This document shows, piece by piece, positions 1-8,218 of a DNA stretch of 50,749 nucleotides. This DNA comes from a virus. The notes below the pieces were generated by a model. That model was not told where the DNA came from. It worked only from the letters and a program-made list of their open reading frames with translations, and did no database searches. A program made the translations under genes and the position numbers. Every line of letters begins with the position of its first letter. Position 1 is the stretch's first letter. Where the stretch lies: the IMG/VR virus record IMGVR_UViG_3300043015_003085, positions 1 to 50,749 of that record, one strand, 5' to 3'.

Positions 1-115
1 AGTCTGTTTCCGTTCCAGATAATTTCTTAATAGTAATCTCTTCTACTATTCTACCAGAAAAAATCTGTTTGGTTTTATTAGAACTAAAGTATATAAAATT
101 TCCTACTTCGTACAT
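1..115 (-). CDS. Partial small SH3-like protein (N-terminal 38 residues)
   Basis: The reading frame opens at ATG 115-113 and runs off the left edge of the window. It starts MYEVGNFIYFSSN and continues with a short beta-rich stretch (FSGRIVEEITIKKL). A good Shine-Dalgarno (AAGGTGA) lies 4 bases before the ATG, and a promoter of the window-wide type lies just upstream at 134-162. The layout resembles the small beta-barrel proteins at 25277, 25486, 27579 and 28742. The function is unknown, and the C-terminus is outside the window. Confidence 0.6.
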   Translation of the reverse strand, partial: MYEVGNFIYFSSNKTKQIFSGRIVEEITIKKLSGTETD

Positions 116-133
116 AAATCACCTTCACTAGGT

Positions 134-162
134 ATTATATCACGAAATAATAAATTTTACAC
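134..162 (-). promoter_or_regulatory. Predicted early/middle promoter (GTGTAA-N17-TATAAT)
   Basis: Read on the minus strand, GTGTAA (162-157) is followed by 17 bases and TATAAT (139-134). It sits 19 bases upstream of the partial gene starting at 115 and matches the promoter pattern found before ten other minus-strand units in this window. Confidence 0.65.
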
Positions 163-170
163 TACTTTTT

Positions 171-479
171 TTACATAAATCCAGGACCGCCGAATCCAAT
201 TGTGCCGCCTGCTCCACGACTAACCGAACTGCCTCTTTTGTTAACAGGTGCAAATCCTACACCAGGAAAACCAAGTGTAGTTGCAACTTTTTGTGTAACT
301 CTTGCCGCATCAACATCAGCTTGGTCTGCCTGAAGGTTGTTGTCTGCTAATGCTTTCTTGATTTCTTCTTGAACTAGTTCCTTAAGATCATCTCTGTAAA
401 AAGGAACGTTTCCTTCAAGCATAAGAACTGGCTCCTCAGGAGTCATGCCACTTAATTGTGCCCATCTATGTTTATTCAT
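171..479 (-). CDS. Hypothetical protein, glycine-rich C-terminus (102 aa)
   Basis: Not recognised. It has an N-terminal hydrophobic patch ending VLMLEG (residues 18-23), an acidic helical middle (residues 30-60) and a glycine-rich tail that ends GFGGPGFM. The start ATG overlaps the stop of the upstream gene as ATGA, so translation is probably coupled. It is the last gene of the minus-strand virion-type block. The GPGFM-like tail vaguely recalls the glycine/proline segment of the cysteine-rich protein at 49904. The VLMLE stretch only loosely resembles the leader motif seen in its neighbours. Confidence 0.7.
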   Translation of the reverse strand: MNKHRWAQLSGMTPEEPVLMLEGNVPFYRDDLKELVQEEIKKALADNNLQADQADVDAARVTQKVATTLGFPGVGFAPVNKRGSSVSRGAGGTIGFGGPGFM

Positions 480-826
480 TTTTCATTCTCCGTTAATGAT
501 TCTACATTACTATGTATTCTTTCGGTAATCTTTTTACCTTCTTCAGCAGCAATTTCGAGTGGTTTAAGACCCATCGCAAGTCTAATCTTATCCAACGTTT
601 CAGGCTCGAGCCTACCTTTTAGAAATTCCATATTACAATACATATGAACAGTAACTTCTTTTTCTTCAGAATCATCTTCACCTTCTTCTACACCACATAA
701 AAATAGAGAAGAAGGCATAACTTTATCTTTTGGAATATTGACAAATGGTAATCCTCTAGTTACGCCGTTAGCATTTTCTTCGTAAAATATTTCAGGAATC
801 CACTTGTCTCTTTTATTATCAATCAT
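476..826 (-). CDS. Hypothetical protein (116 aa)
   Basis: Not recognised. A mixed alpha/beta N-terminal part (WIPEIFYEE, GLPFVNIPKD, VHMYCNMEFLKGRLEPE) precedes a charged helical C-terminus. The start at 826 has a strong Shine-Dalgarno (AAAGGAAGT). The stop overlaps the next gene start (ATGA). It belongs to the minus-strand virion-type operon. No leader motif or membrane segment is seen. Confidence 0.7.
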   Translation of the reverse strand: MIDNKRDKWIPEIFYEENANGVTRGLPFVNIPKDKVMPSSLFLCGVEEGEDDSEEKEVTVHMYCNMEFLKGRLEPETLDKIRLAMGLKPLEIAAEEGKKITERIHSNVESLTENEK

Positions 827-835
827 ATACTTCCT

Positions 836-2356
836 TTAGACTTTTCTATTAACTGCTTCAAATCTGTTGATAAGTTCAGAAAAACTTATTCCAGTTTTAA
901 CCTTTTCTAAGTTTTTCATTATGTTGTTAACTTCATTGTCGAGTATATTATTTTCTTTCATAAAGTTTAAGACTTCTTTGAATTGAGCTGTTTCGTTTCT
1001 CATTTTTTCAAGCATTTCTTCGTCACTTGAAACTTCTTTTAAGAAAGAAATAGCAGTTTCAATATCATCTTTGAAGTTTATATCATTAGAAATTTCTGAA
1101 AGGACTGTTATTAAACTTGTATTTTCATCTATTTCTTTGTTACTTTGGATTTTTTTTATTTCTTCTTCTAATGTATTTTGGTCCAAACTATTTAGATAGG
1201 ACCTTAATTTGCTTATTTCAGGTTCTATTTCTTTTTTTAGAGAATTTACATAAGAAGAATTATAGTTAATTTCATTTATTTTATTAAGTGTTTTATTTGT
1301 TGCTTCTACAAATGTTTTTAACTGTGATAAGTTCTTTATTTTGAATTTGTCTAAACTTTCAAATAAGCTACACATAACTGCATAAACTGTATAGTAAAAT
1401 TGATAGTAATATACTAGGTTTAATACGTTATCAGAATAGTCTTTAATAAGCTTTTTTTTATCAACGTCAATGCTTTTTGATTGATTAGAAACATTTTTAT
1501 TAATCGCTTTTGACAATGTACTTTCAGGATCATCTAATTTCTTCTTGTAAATTCCTAAAACTAAACTAGAATATTTGTCAATCTCTGAAGTTAGTTTATT
1601 AATCATACTTAAAACTTCTTCTTTTGAAGCATTTTTTTCTTCTAATAAAAGATTTGTTGATATTTTAAGCAAGTAACTTTCTTTATTTACTTTTTTAGAT
1701 GCTTGCTTTGTAAACATTTCTAATGTTTTTTGTTGATTTTTATTTAGCTTAACATCTTGCAATATTTGTTCAAGGCGTTGTGGTGATACGTCTCTAAGAT
1801 TTTTCATTAAATTATTAATGTTACCACGTGTATCCAAGATATCTTTATCTGATAAAAAGTCATTTCTTTTTATATCATTGGCTGTAACGTTATCAATCAA
1901 GTCTGGGATAAAGTTAACTGCATAACTAAAAGGATCATCTAAGAAATCGTTAATATTTTCAAAAACAACACCTGACTTTTCTCTTATATTTTCTCTCATT
2001 TCTTCATAAGCATATAAGCTTGGAGAAAACATAAACCTAACAAAATCATGCCCATTATCTAGTTTAATATTATCTAAAGACCTTTCGTAACTTCTAGATA
2101 AGTCTTTAAGCTTTTTATTAAAGTCTTTATTGATCTTATCTTTAACACTTTTTGGAGATGCAATATTAACAATAGACTTGATTATATAAGCATAAGTTGA
2201 AAATAAAGAGCTTATTGCAGTTAAACTAACGCCTAGCGTAGAAGTTATAGCTTTTGATGCAATATTGGTAAACTTTTCTGTGCCTATATCTTCAGCTGCT
2301 TCTTTTAATACTATTTTGTCATTAACAATAGAAAGTCTATACTGTTTAGATTTCAT
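836..2356 (-). CDS. Putative packaged virion protein, coiled-coil rich (506 aa)
   Basis: Not recognised by family. The N-terminus has a leader ending IVLKE|A, so L17-K18-E19 fits the (L/I)-x-E cleavage rule of the T4 prohead protease. A hydrophobic stretch follows at about residues 36-67 (TSTLGVSLTAISSLFSTYAY), then some 430 residues of lysine/glutamate/asparagine-rich helix with likely coiled coils. The start has a good Shine-Dalgarno (CAGGATAAT) and lies 5 bases after the preceding stop. The architecture of leader, hydrophobic helix and long helical body recurs in the 375-aa protein at 19248 and in part of the giant protein at 10183. An internal head protein is inferred, not shown. Confidence 0.75.
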   Translation of the reverse strand: MKSKQYRLSIVNDKIVLKEAAEDIGTEKFTNIASKAITSTLGVSLTAISSLFSTYAYIIKSIVNIASPKSVKDKINKDFNKKLKDLSRSYERSLDNIKLDNGHDFVRFMFSPSLYAYEEMRENIREKSGVVFENINDFLDDPFSYAVNFIPDLIDNVTANDIKRNDFLSDKDILDTRGNINNLMKNLRDVSPQRLEQILQDVKLNKNQQKTLEMFTKQASKKVNKESYLLKISTNLLLEEKNASKEEVLSMINKLTSEIDKYSSLVLGIYKKKLDDPESTLSKAINKNVSNQSKSIDVDKKKLIKDYSDNVLNLVYYYQFYYTVYAVMCSLFESLDKFKIKNLSQLKTFVEATNKTLNKINEINYNSSYVNSLKKEIEPEISKLRSYLNSLDQNTLEEEIKKIQSNKEIDENTSLITVLSEISNDINFKDDIETAISFLKEVSSDEEMLEKMRNETAQFKEVLNFMKENNILDNEVNNIMKNLEKVKTGISFSELINRFEAVNRKV

Positions 2357-2360
2357 TATA

Positions 2361-3293
2361 TTATCCTGATATAAATGGAGTAGTATTTTGATTTTTCTTA
2401 AAGTTGGATTTATCTAAGTTTTTAATAAAGTTACCTACTAACTTTAAGTATATCTTCTTTTTCTTATCGTAGAATATAAAACCTTCTACACCTTCAGACA
2501 TTGTTATTTTTTTAATAAACTCGCCTAACTGTATAATAATTTCTGTTGCTGCTACTCCCCAACAGAAACTTATGTCTTCTTTATTATAATAACTTATAGA
2601 ACTTGTATTGATAACTTTCTTATATATGTTCTTATATCTTTTATTAATCATGTTGTTAGATCGAAGAATATCGTATAATGACTGTTGACTTTTTATATTT
2701 TTTATTGTATTTGTTTTTTTAAGCAACTCAAAAAACTTATTTTTATACATTGATATGTCTAATTCTAAGCTATTATTATATACAAATTTAACGTTAGAGA
2801 CTCTATTTAATAAGCTGCATATATATTCATATATTGAAGAATCTATTGTCTCTGGCGTTAAAATAGAGTTCTTTATCTTGGCTAATCCAATGATGTTATA
2901 TCTTTCTTCTTTGTAGTTGATAATGTTTAAGTTAGGCCTGATATATTCTACTAAAAGAATTAAGTTTGGATTTAAGTTTAGTTTTAATATATTAAATATA
3001 TTTTTGTTACTATTTACTATTTGAAGCAGGTTTGTAAATGCATACAAAGCTTCTTCTTTGTTATAGAAATATTTCTGAATATATTCTTTATCCAGGGGTA
3101 ATTTTGTTACAGAACGTTTAATACCTAATTGTTTTGTTACAGGATTTAATGATATCGAAGAGCTTATTCCATCCCATTTTTTATATAAGGTATATTTGTT
3201 TTCAAAAAAGTATTCTATCCACTTATGTAAATCTTCAAATGTTTTAACGTCACTTTGATGATGTGGATGAAAACCTTTTATTAAGTTAGCCAT
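2361..3293 (-). CDS. Nucleotidyltransferase of the ATP-dependent DNA/RNA ligase superfamily (310 aa)
   Basis: Superfamily motifs appear in order. Motif I is KWDG at residues 39-42, with Lys39 as the predicted adenylated residue. A motif III-like LLVEYIRP lies near residue 110. A motif IV-like EGVEGFIFYD and a motif V-like YLKLVG lie near the C-terminus. The enzyme would form a covalent lysyl-AMP intermediate. Whether it joins DNA, joins RNA or modifies another substrate cannot be told, because no OB-fold C-domain is evident. The start ATGGCTAA overlaps the stop of the upstream gene, indicating coupling. Unlike its neighbours it has no (L/I)-x-E leader. Its place among virion-type genes rather than replication genes is unusual for a ligase. 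Confidence 0.7.
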   Translation of the reverse strand: MANLIKGFHPHHQSDVKTFEDLHKWIEYFFENKYTLYKKWDGISSSISLNPVTKQLGIKRSVTKLPLDKEYIQKYFYNKEEALYAFTNLLQIVNSNKNIFNILKLNLNPNLILLVEYIRPNLNIINYKEERYNIIGLAKIKNSILTPETIDSSIYEYICSLLNRVSNVKFVYNNSLELDISMYKNKFFELLKKTNTIKNIKSQQSLYDILRSNNMINKRYKNIYKKVINTSSISYYNKEDISFCWGVAATEIIIQLGEFIKKITMSEGVEGFIFYDKKKKIYLKLVGNFIKNLDKSNFKKNQNTTPFISG

Positions 3294-3927
3294 TTATAAG
3301 TTTTAAGTAATTTTTAATCGAACTGATATCTTGTGACTCACCGACAACAATAGGAGCAACATCGTCGTTAGAAGCTTTAGCTTTAGTCTTTAACTTCTTG
3401 CTTCTTTCTTTTTCTTTATCAGTAGTATCTTTATTAATTTTAATACCGAGTTCTGATGGTAGCTTTGCAACTTTTCCATCTAAACCGCCTGTTAAAACCT
3501 GGCCCGTTGCTGATATTAGTGCAAAGAAAGTCATCTTCTCGCCTCTTGAAAGCCTATTCCAATAAGCTTCGATTTCTTCGTGACCTTCTAAAGACTCACC
3601 AGCACGTAATCTATTAAATGCATTTTTTGTATCTGTCCAAGAATCAGCCTTACTTAGATCGATTTCCATAGGAACATCATCGTCTTCACTTGAAGCTTGT
3701 TCTTCGTCAGGCTGATCTTCGGGCTCTAACTCTTCTAAGTCAACTAAATCATCTTCAGACTTATCTTTAAGACTTCCATTTTTAGGCTTTTTTCCTTTAG
3801 CTCTATAGCTTTTATCTGAGTCTAATTTTTTTGACGTCTTTTCTTGATCAGACGTTTCTTGATCAGTAACATTAGCTTCACTTTTAAGGTCTGCTTCAAG
3901 CTGTAAAATAAAATCTGCGATATCCAT
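3286..3927 (-). CDS. Acidic/basic low-complexity virion-type protein (213 aa)
   Basis: Not recognised. The start is placed at ATG 3927 (MDIADFILQLEADL) because a GGAG Shine-Dalgarno lies 7 bases upstream and the ATG overlaps the upstream stop as TAATG; an in-frame TTG 12 bases earlier is less likely. The N-terminus is hydrophobic and ends LQLEA, similar to but not exactly the (L/I)-x-E leader. Residues 15-100 are highly charged, mainly acidic. A folded segment (SWTDTKNAFNRLRAGES, WNRLSRGEKMTFFALIS) follows, then a lysine-rich stretch. It could be a scaffold-like or internal head protein. Confidence 0.7.
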   Translation of the reverse strand: MDIADFILQLEADLKSEANVTDQETSDQEKTSKKLDSDKSYRAKGKKPKNGSLKDKSEDDLVDLEELEPEDQPDEEQASSEDDDVPMEIDLSKADSWTDTKNAFNRLRAGESLEGHEEIEAYWNRLSRGEKMTFFALISATGQVLTGGLDGKVAKLPSELGIKINKDTTDKEKERSKKLKTKAKASNDDVAPIVVGESQDISSIKNYLKLING

Positions 3928-4094
3928 TATCGTCTCCAAACAATTCTATTATTGTGAAGTTCACGACCTCTAAAGTTTCTTTGCATAACACGCTGATGAT
4001 ACTCGATGTCACTTTCAGCCATTTCACGCTGCTGCTGAGCATTCTCTTCTCTTTTTTCTAGGTCTTTCATGAATTTATCAAACTCAAATTCCAT
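3927..4094 (-). CDS. Small charged hypothetical protein (55 aa)
   Basis: A short frame, MEFEFDKFMKDLEK..., ending IVWRR. It starts at ATG 4094 with a strong Shine-Dalgarno (AGAGGTGATTAAAATG), and its TAA overlaps the ATG of the next gene (TAATG). It fills what would otherwise be a gap of about 155 bases. It is mostly glutamine/glutamate-rich helix with a basic end. The tight coupling on both sides supports a real gene. Function unknown. Confidence 0.75.
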   Translation of the reverse strand: MEFEFDKFMKDLEKREENAQQQREMAESDIEYHQRVMQRNFRGRELHNNRIVWRR

Positions 4095-4095
4095 T

Positions 4096-4479
4096 TTAAT
4101 CACCTCTTTTATTTATAAATATGTCAACTAAGTATTTATTATTTTCTTGCTTCCAACTTAAATCAAATGTATAATCATCACTAGAATATGATCTTAATGT
4201 TTCTTTTTCAAATTCTAAGTCTATATTTGTAATATCTTCTTTTTCTAGCATCAATATGGAATCAATTTTAGACATAAAACTTACAATAGAAAAGCTTTCA
4301 AATGTTTCTTTAGACTGAAGGTCAAAGTGTATTAAGTTACTATTAGTTTTGACACCGCAAACGATAGAGCTACTATAACTTGTAGGTGCTTCGGATAAAA
4401 GCTCATCTAAAGCTTCACTCATAAAAACTGTATTTGAGTTACTTTTTATTTCTTTTTCTAAGATATTGTTATTTTGCAT
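4096..4479 (-). CDS. Hypothetical virion-type protein with leader (127 aa)
   Basis: Not recognised. The N-terminal 30 residues end ALDELLSE|A, so L28-S29-E30 fits a prohead-protease cleavage site with Ala following. The remainder is a small beta-rich domain (SSSIVCGVKTNSNLIHFDL, DYTFDLSWKQENNKYLVDIFI). The start overlaps the stop of the upstream gene (ACATGCAAAATAA). It is followed 1 base later by the 55-aa gene. A packaged, cleaved head protein is inferred. Confidence 0.7.
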   Translation of the reverse strand: MQNNNILEKEIKSNSNTVFMSEALDELLSEAPTSYSSSIVCGVKTNSNLIHFDLQSKETFESFSIVSFMSKIDSILMLEKEDITNIDLEFEKETLRSYSSDDYTFDLSWKQENNKYLVDIFINKRGD

Positions 4480-4834
4480 GTTCTAATCTTAATGATCTGT
4501 AAATATAATCCAGCTCGTCACAAAGCTCCATCTCGACTTCTGAAATAAAACCACTTACAGCTTCTATCTTTATTCTAACCCTATCTTTGTAATACGTAAC
4601 TGAATACTTTGCTGGTGATTCAAACGAGTGTTTAATACATTCAACAGAAAACTTGGCAGCAACTTTTTCACTCTTAAACTTATAAATCTTTGCAAGCTTG
4701 CTATCAGAGCTTTCCCATGAAGATTTTTTTGCGCTTACAGGAAGATCATTGCTAAACTTTAACAAGTCCTCTTTTTTAGCAGCATCATTGCTACCACCAA
4801 AATACTCAGTCATTAAACCACTCAATACTTGCAT
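4469..4834 (-). CDS. Hypothetical protein (121 aa)
   Basis: Not recognised. The N-terminus is MQVLSGLMTEYFGG, followed by a charged alpha/beta domain (KIYKFKSEKVAAKFSVECIKHSF, YSVTYYKDRVRIKIEAVSG). The start is fixed by TAATG overlap with the 797-aa gene upstream, and the stop overlaps the next start, so it is translationally coupled on both sides. Confidence 0.7.
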   Translation of the reverse strand: MQVLSGLMTEYFGGSNDAAKKEDLLKFSNDLPVSAKKSSWESSDSKLAKIYKFKSEKVAAKFSVECIKHSFESPAKYSVTYYKDRVRIKIEAVSGFISEVEMELCDELDYIYRSLRLEHAK

Positions 4835-7227
4835 TATTCACCAATTAGTTCTGTTAATTCATCTCGAAGTTTATTAGGGGGAGTTGACTCTTTATTGATA
4901 AGATCATAAAAAGCACTTGCCTTATTCATCCATCCCTCTTTGAAAGCATCAGGGAGTTCAATAGCCATAGCATTCTTTCTATAAAAAGCTCCATAAAGCA
5001 TGCCTTCATAAACCTTTGAGAAAAGATAAGCAGGGCCTCTAGATCTATAGAACTTCTTTACTTCATCAACTAAACCAGCTTCAGCATAGTCAGGTGCAAA
5101 AATCTTATGTATAACAGATCCGATTATTCCATCCTTAGAGATACAATCTTGAGCTAAAGCTTCACCTTCTTCTAAAGACATTTCATAATCTTCGAAACCT
5201 TTTGTTTTTCCTGCTTGTTTAGGAATATTTGCACCTACTCTCTTGCCAAGTCTATGACCAATTAAGTCATACGCAAACTGTTTAACTTGCTCCGGAGATC
5301 TATCTGACATAGGATGACCTTCAAGCTCTTTGAAATATGTTCTACCCATCGCGTAATATGTGATTTTATCAGTAATACTCTTTGAAGTCATAATCTTTTC
5401 AGGGATACCATTTGCTGAACAATATGTTTTAATTGCAGCTTTAAGCTCTTTTTCAGCTTTTGCCCAAACGTTCTTTGCATAAAAATCATATGTTGAAGAT
5501 GTTGCTAAGTGCCTTAGACCTGTAAAACCTTCAAGCATTGCTCTTAAGCTTTCAGCCTGCGCCTTTTCTTCCATAAAAGCACTTATCTTTGCACGAAGGT
5601 CAAATCTTTCTTCTTGATCCATGTCATCCATTTTAGCAACTTCAACAGCAAGTTCGCTAGCCATATCCTGCTGATTGTAATACGCTGTAATTGCATCAAA
5701 GTTAGCACTATCTTTTAACTTCTCGATTACTTTTCTTGCTTCTTCATCACTTTCAAATTCACTTTTATATTTCTTAAGTTCATCATTTACAACCAGCTCA
5801 ATGCGATCTTCAGTGTGGTTAAATACATTGTCCATAACTACAAAGTAAACTTCAGCTAAAAATCCTGTTAAGTCAGCAATTTCTTCTGGATCATGCTGCA
5901 AGAACTTTGTCTTTGCAAAGTCTTTTTGTAAACGTTGTCTAATTGTTGCTACAGCGCTTTTAAGTGATTTCTTATCTTCTGAAGACTCAGCTGTTTTCAT
6001 AGCTAAAGAAATCATACCAATCTTGTCAAAAGTTTGTTTCTTTGACATTGACGTAGGATCTAGATCATATTCGTCCTGAATAACTTTCATGATTTCATCA
6101 GGTGACATATCTTTTGAATTGATTTGATCGAGAATTCTTTTTTCTTTTTCTTCTTTTTCTTTTTGACGTTTAACCTGATCAGCAACAATTTGTTCTGGTG
6201 ACCTATTTCTGTATGCTGCTTTTCTTCTTAGATTCTCGATTCCTCTTTTTCTAATTTGTGCAGCTGCAAGAGCAAGTCGCTGTGGCTCTGTAAGTGTTTT
6301 TAACTTTGTCATATCAACAAAGTCAGCATTCATTGCTTCTTTATAACCGGGACTATTTGGATCATTTGGATTAAAGTCAGGATGCGGAATAAACATACCT
6401 TCTGACTGATCTTTTTCAATTTCTTCTAAATAATTTTGTAGTTCAACAAGCTCATCTTGAGAAAGAATCTCTTCAGCATCATTTACAGCTGACTCTATTT
6501 CGGATGATGCTGGGTCTAAATCATTTAAGTCTTTAGCAATATCTTCTACTATTTTTTTAGACTTTCTCTTAGCATGGTCAATATAAGACTCCGCAGCTTC
6601 TGCTCCTGCATAGAGTTCAAGAGACGCGTCTAATGCAGCCTCTTCTTCTGGCGACATTTCTTTATCAATACCAATTTTACTAATATGTAGTTCTTTTACT
6701 TTCTCATAATTCTTTTGTGCTTGCTCTCTATCAATAGCAGGAACAACATTACCATCTTTATCTTTATAAGCAGCACGTCGACCCATTTGCTGTGCTGTCG
6801 TTGGGTATTTTACGCCTAAGCCATAAATTTTACTTTTTTCAGGATCGTCAGAATCAAATGTAGGATCAACAGGCTCAAGAGTGATATTTTGAAGTTGTAA
6901 GTCACCAATTTTTAAAAACTGTCTAAAAAGTTTTTCATAAAAATCTTTGTTAAATCTTTTGCTGTCATTATAAACTAAAAGAATTTGCTCTTCTATTTTT
7001 TTCATAAGACCAAAGTAACCGCGTGAAGTAGTCCCTAACTGTGCTGCATTCTTTGCTTTTTTAGCATCATCATACATTTGCTGAAAAGTAGGAAGTCTAA
7101 AATCAGTAGACATTTTACTTAATTTCAAAAATGAGTCTGAATACTGCTCTTTAGGTGCTTCTTTTAATAAAGCTTCTGTTATTTTAGTTAATAACGCAAC
7201 TTGCTCATCTAACTTTTTTATGTTCAT
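4834..7227 (-). CDS. Large helical virion-type protein with leader (797 aa)
   Basis: Not recognised. The start is placed at ATG 7227 (MNIKKLDEQVALL), which overlaps the upstream stop as ATGA; the frame is open for 15 more residues upstream but inside the preceding gene. The leader ends EALLKE|A, so L21-K22-E23 fits a prohead-protease site. The rest is soluble, highly charged and mostly helical, with coiled-coil-like stretches (about residues 350-380, RQKEKEEKEKR) and a more globular C-terminal third with aromatic residues (YAMGRTYFKELEGHPM). It is the second longest gene in the block. An internal head protein is the best guess; a tail structural role cannot be excluded. Confidence 0.75.
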   Translation of the reverse strand: MNIKKLDEQVALLTKITEALLKEAPKEQYSDSFLKLSKMSTDFRLPTFQQMYDDAKKAKNAAQLGTTSRGYFGLMKKIEEQILLVYNDSKRFNKDFYEKLFRQFLKIGDLQLQNITLEPVDPTFDSDDPEKSKIYGLGVKYPTTAQQMGRRAAYKDKDGNVVPAIDREQAQKNYEKVKELHISKIGIDKEMSPEEEAALDASLELYAGAEAAESYIDHAKRKSKKIVEDIAKDLNDLDPASSEIESAVNDAEEILSQDELVELQNYLEEIEKDQSEGMFIPHPDFNPNDPNSPGYKEAMNADFVDMTKLKTLTEPQRLALAAAQIRKRGIENLRRKAAYRNRSPEQIVADQVKRQKEKEEKEKRILDQINSKDMSPDEIMKVIQDEYDLDPTSMSKKQTFDKIGMISLAMKTAESSEDKKSLKSAVATIRQRLQKDFAKTKFLQHDPEEIADLTGFLAEVYFVVMDNVFNHTEDRIELVVNDELKKYKSEFESDEEARKVIEKLKDSANFDAITAYYNQQDMASELAVEVAKMDDMDQEERFDLRAKISAFMEEKAQAESLRAMLEGFTGLRHLATSSTYDFYAKNVWAKAEKELKAAIKTYCSANGIPEKIMTSKSITDKITYYAMGRTYFKELEGHPMSDRSPEQVKQFAYDLIGHRLGKRVGANIPKQAGKTKGFEDYEMSLEEGEALAQDCISKDGIIGSVIHKIFAPDYAEAGLVDEVKKFYRSRGPAYLFSKVYEGMLYGAFYRKNAMAIELPDAFKEGWMNKASAFYDLINKESTPPNKLRDELTELIGE

Positions 7228-7643
7228 TTTCCAACCTTGATCTTTTTTAGTGCTGTTGTAATTATTTTCCAAGATTTGTCTACGTCTTTAACGTCTTCTA
7301 GGCTTCTTATTAAAAAAGAAGTAACGTTACCCATTTCGTCGTAGTTTGTAGGTGCGTAGTTAGGGTCAAATAAAGCATCTTCATTTGGTATATCATCTAC
7401 AATAGCACCAACTGTAACAATGTTTTGTGCTTTTATTGCCATATCTGCTTTTTCTAACTCTGCTCTATCCGCTTCAGGATCTGGTCCAGGCTGATCAAAT
7501 TGACCCATTCTAGCAGAACTTTGTGGTCCTATACTGTTGTCACCTAGACCAAGTCCTTCAGTATCAACGCCAAGCCTTTCATTTAACTTATTCTCAAATA
7601 AAAGGCCTTCAATTAAAATTTGCAAAGCTTTTTCGTCAGACAT
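7224..7643 (-). CDS. Hypothetical virion-type protein with leader (139 aa)
   Basis: Not recognised. The N-terminus MSDEKALQILIE|GLLFEN contains two overlapping (L/I)-x-E sites (LIE12 then Gly, and LFE17). A glycine/asparagine-rich linker follows, then a helical acidic C-terminal domain (ALFDPNYAPTNYDEM, FLIRSLEDVKDVDKSWKII). Its stop overlaps the ATG of the 797-aa gene (ATGA), indicating coupling. Probably a packaged protein cleaved near residue 12. Confidence 0.7.
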   Translation of the reverse strand: MSDEKALQILIEGLLFENKLNERLGVDTEGLGLGDNSIGPQSSARMGQFDQPGPDPEADRAELEKADMAIKAQNIVTVGAIVDDIPNEDALFDPNYAPTNYDEMGNVTSFLIRSLEDVKDVDKSWKIITTALKKIKVGK

Positions 7644-7678
7644 AATAAACCTACATTAAATAACAATAATAAATATCG

Positions 7679-7951
7679 CTAGTGGTATGTTTTATCTATA
7701 GAATCGTCGTCTAAACCGAAAATATTTTGTTCTTCAATAGCCTGAAGTAGCATATGTGTTTGTTTTAGAGCTTCTGCAATGTATGCAATGTCTCTATTTA
7801 CTTTATTAAGTTGACTTTCAACAATTTCAATATAATCTTGTTGCACTGCTAGCTGTTCATCATATTTTTCGAATACATCGAAAACAATTTCTTTAACCAT
7901 ACTTTCAGCTTTTTCTTTAATTTTGGTCTTCAATGTATTTATAAATTTCAT
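7679..7951 (-). CDS. Hypothetical coiled-coil protein (90 aa)
   Basis: Not recognised. It is one long amphipathic, probably coiled-coil helix (KYDEQLAVQQDYIEIVESQL, NKVNRDIAYIAEALKQTHML) with an acidic tail. The start has a good Shine-Dalgarno (GAGGAAAAAG) and lies inside the 3' end of the upstream ribbon-helix-helix-like gene (35-base overlap). Possibly a partner of that protein or a small structural oligomer. Confidence 0.65.
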   Translation of the reverse strand: MKFINTLKTKIKEKAESMVKEIVFDVFEKYDEQLAVQQDYIEIVESQLNKVNRDIAYIAEALKQTHMLLQAIEEQNIFGLDDDSIDKTYH

Positions 7952-8216
7952 CTTTTTCCTCGTTTACCAATTGTGACTTGGTCTTTCTCTTTTTTCTCTT
8001 CTTTTCATGAGAAAGACTCTGTAAGACTTTCATAATATACTCGTCTTCTTCACAAACTAAGCCACATATCTCTTCAAGAAATCTTTGTATTGAAGTATTG
8101 TTTAATGCAACTTGAGCTTTTAGGACACGATGTCTTACAGGAGAAAGAGCAATATGAACTGTTTTCTTTTGCTTTAGATATTCCTCTTTTATCGACGCAT
8201 CGTATTCAACTTTCAT
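7917..8216 (-). CDS. Ribbon-helix-helix-like small protein (99 aa)
   Basis: Residues about 19-60 (KTVHIALSPVRHRVLKAQ, then NNTSIQRFLEEI) have the strand-helix-helix layout of Arc/MetJ-type DNA-binding proteins: a short beta strand, a helix with LK, then the NxSIQxFLE helix. The C-terminus is strongly basic (HEKKRKKRKTK) followed by an acidic end. A DNA-binding or DNA-condensing role is plausible; the target is unknown. It starts 3 bases after the upstream stop and overlaps the downstream gene. Confidence 0.6.
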   Translation of the reverse strand: MKVEYDASIKEEYLKQKKTVHIALSPVRHRVLKAQVALNNTSIQRFLEEICGLVCEEDEYIMKVLQSLSHEKKRKKRKTKSQLVNEEKDEIYKYIEDQN

Positions 8217-8218
8217 TT

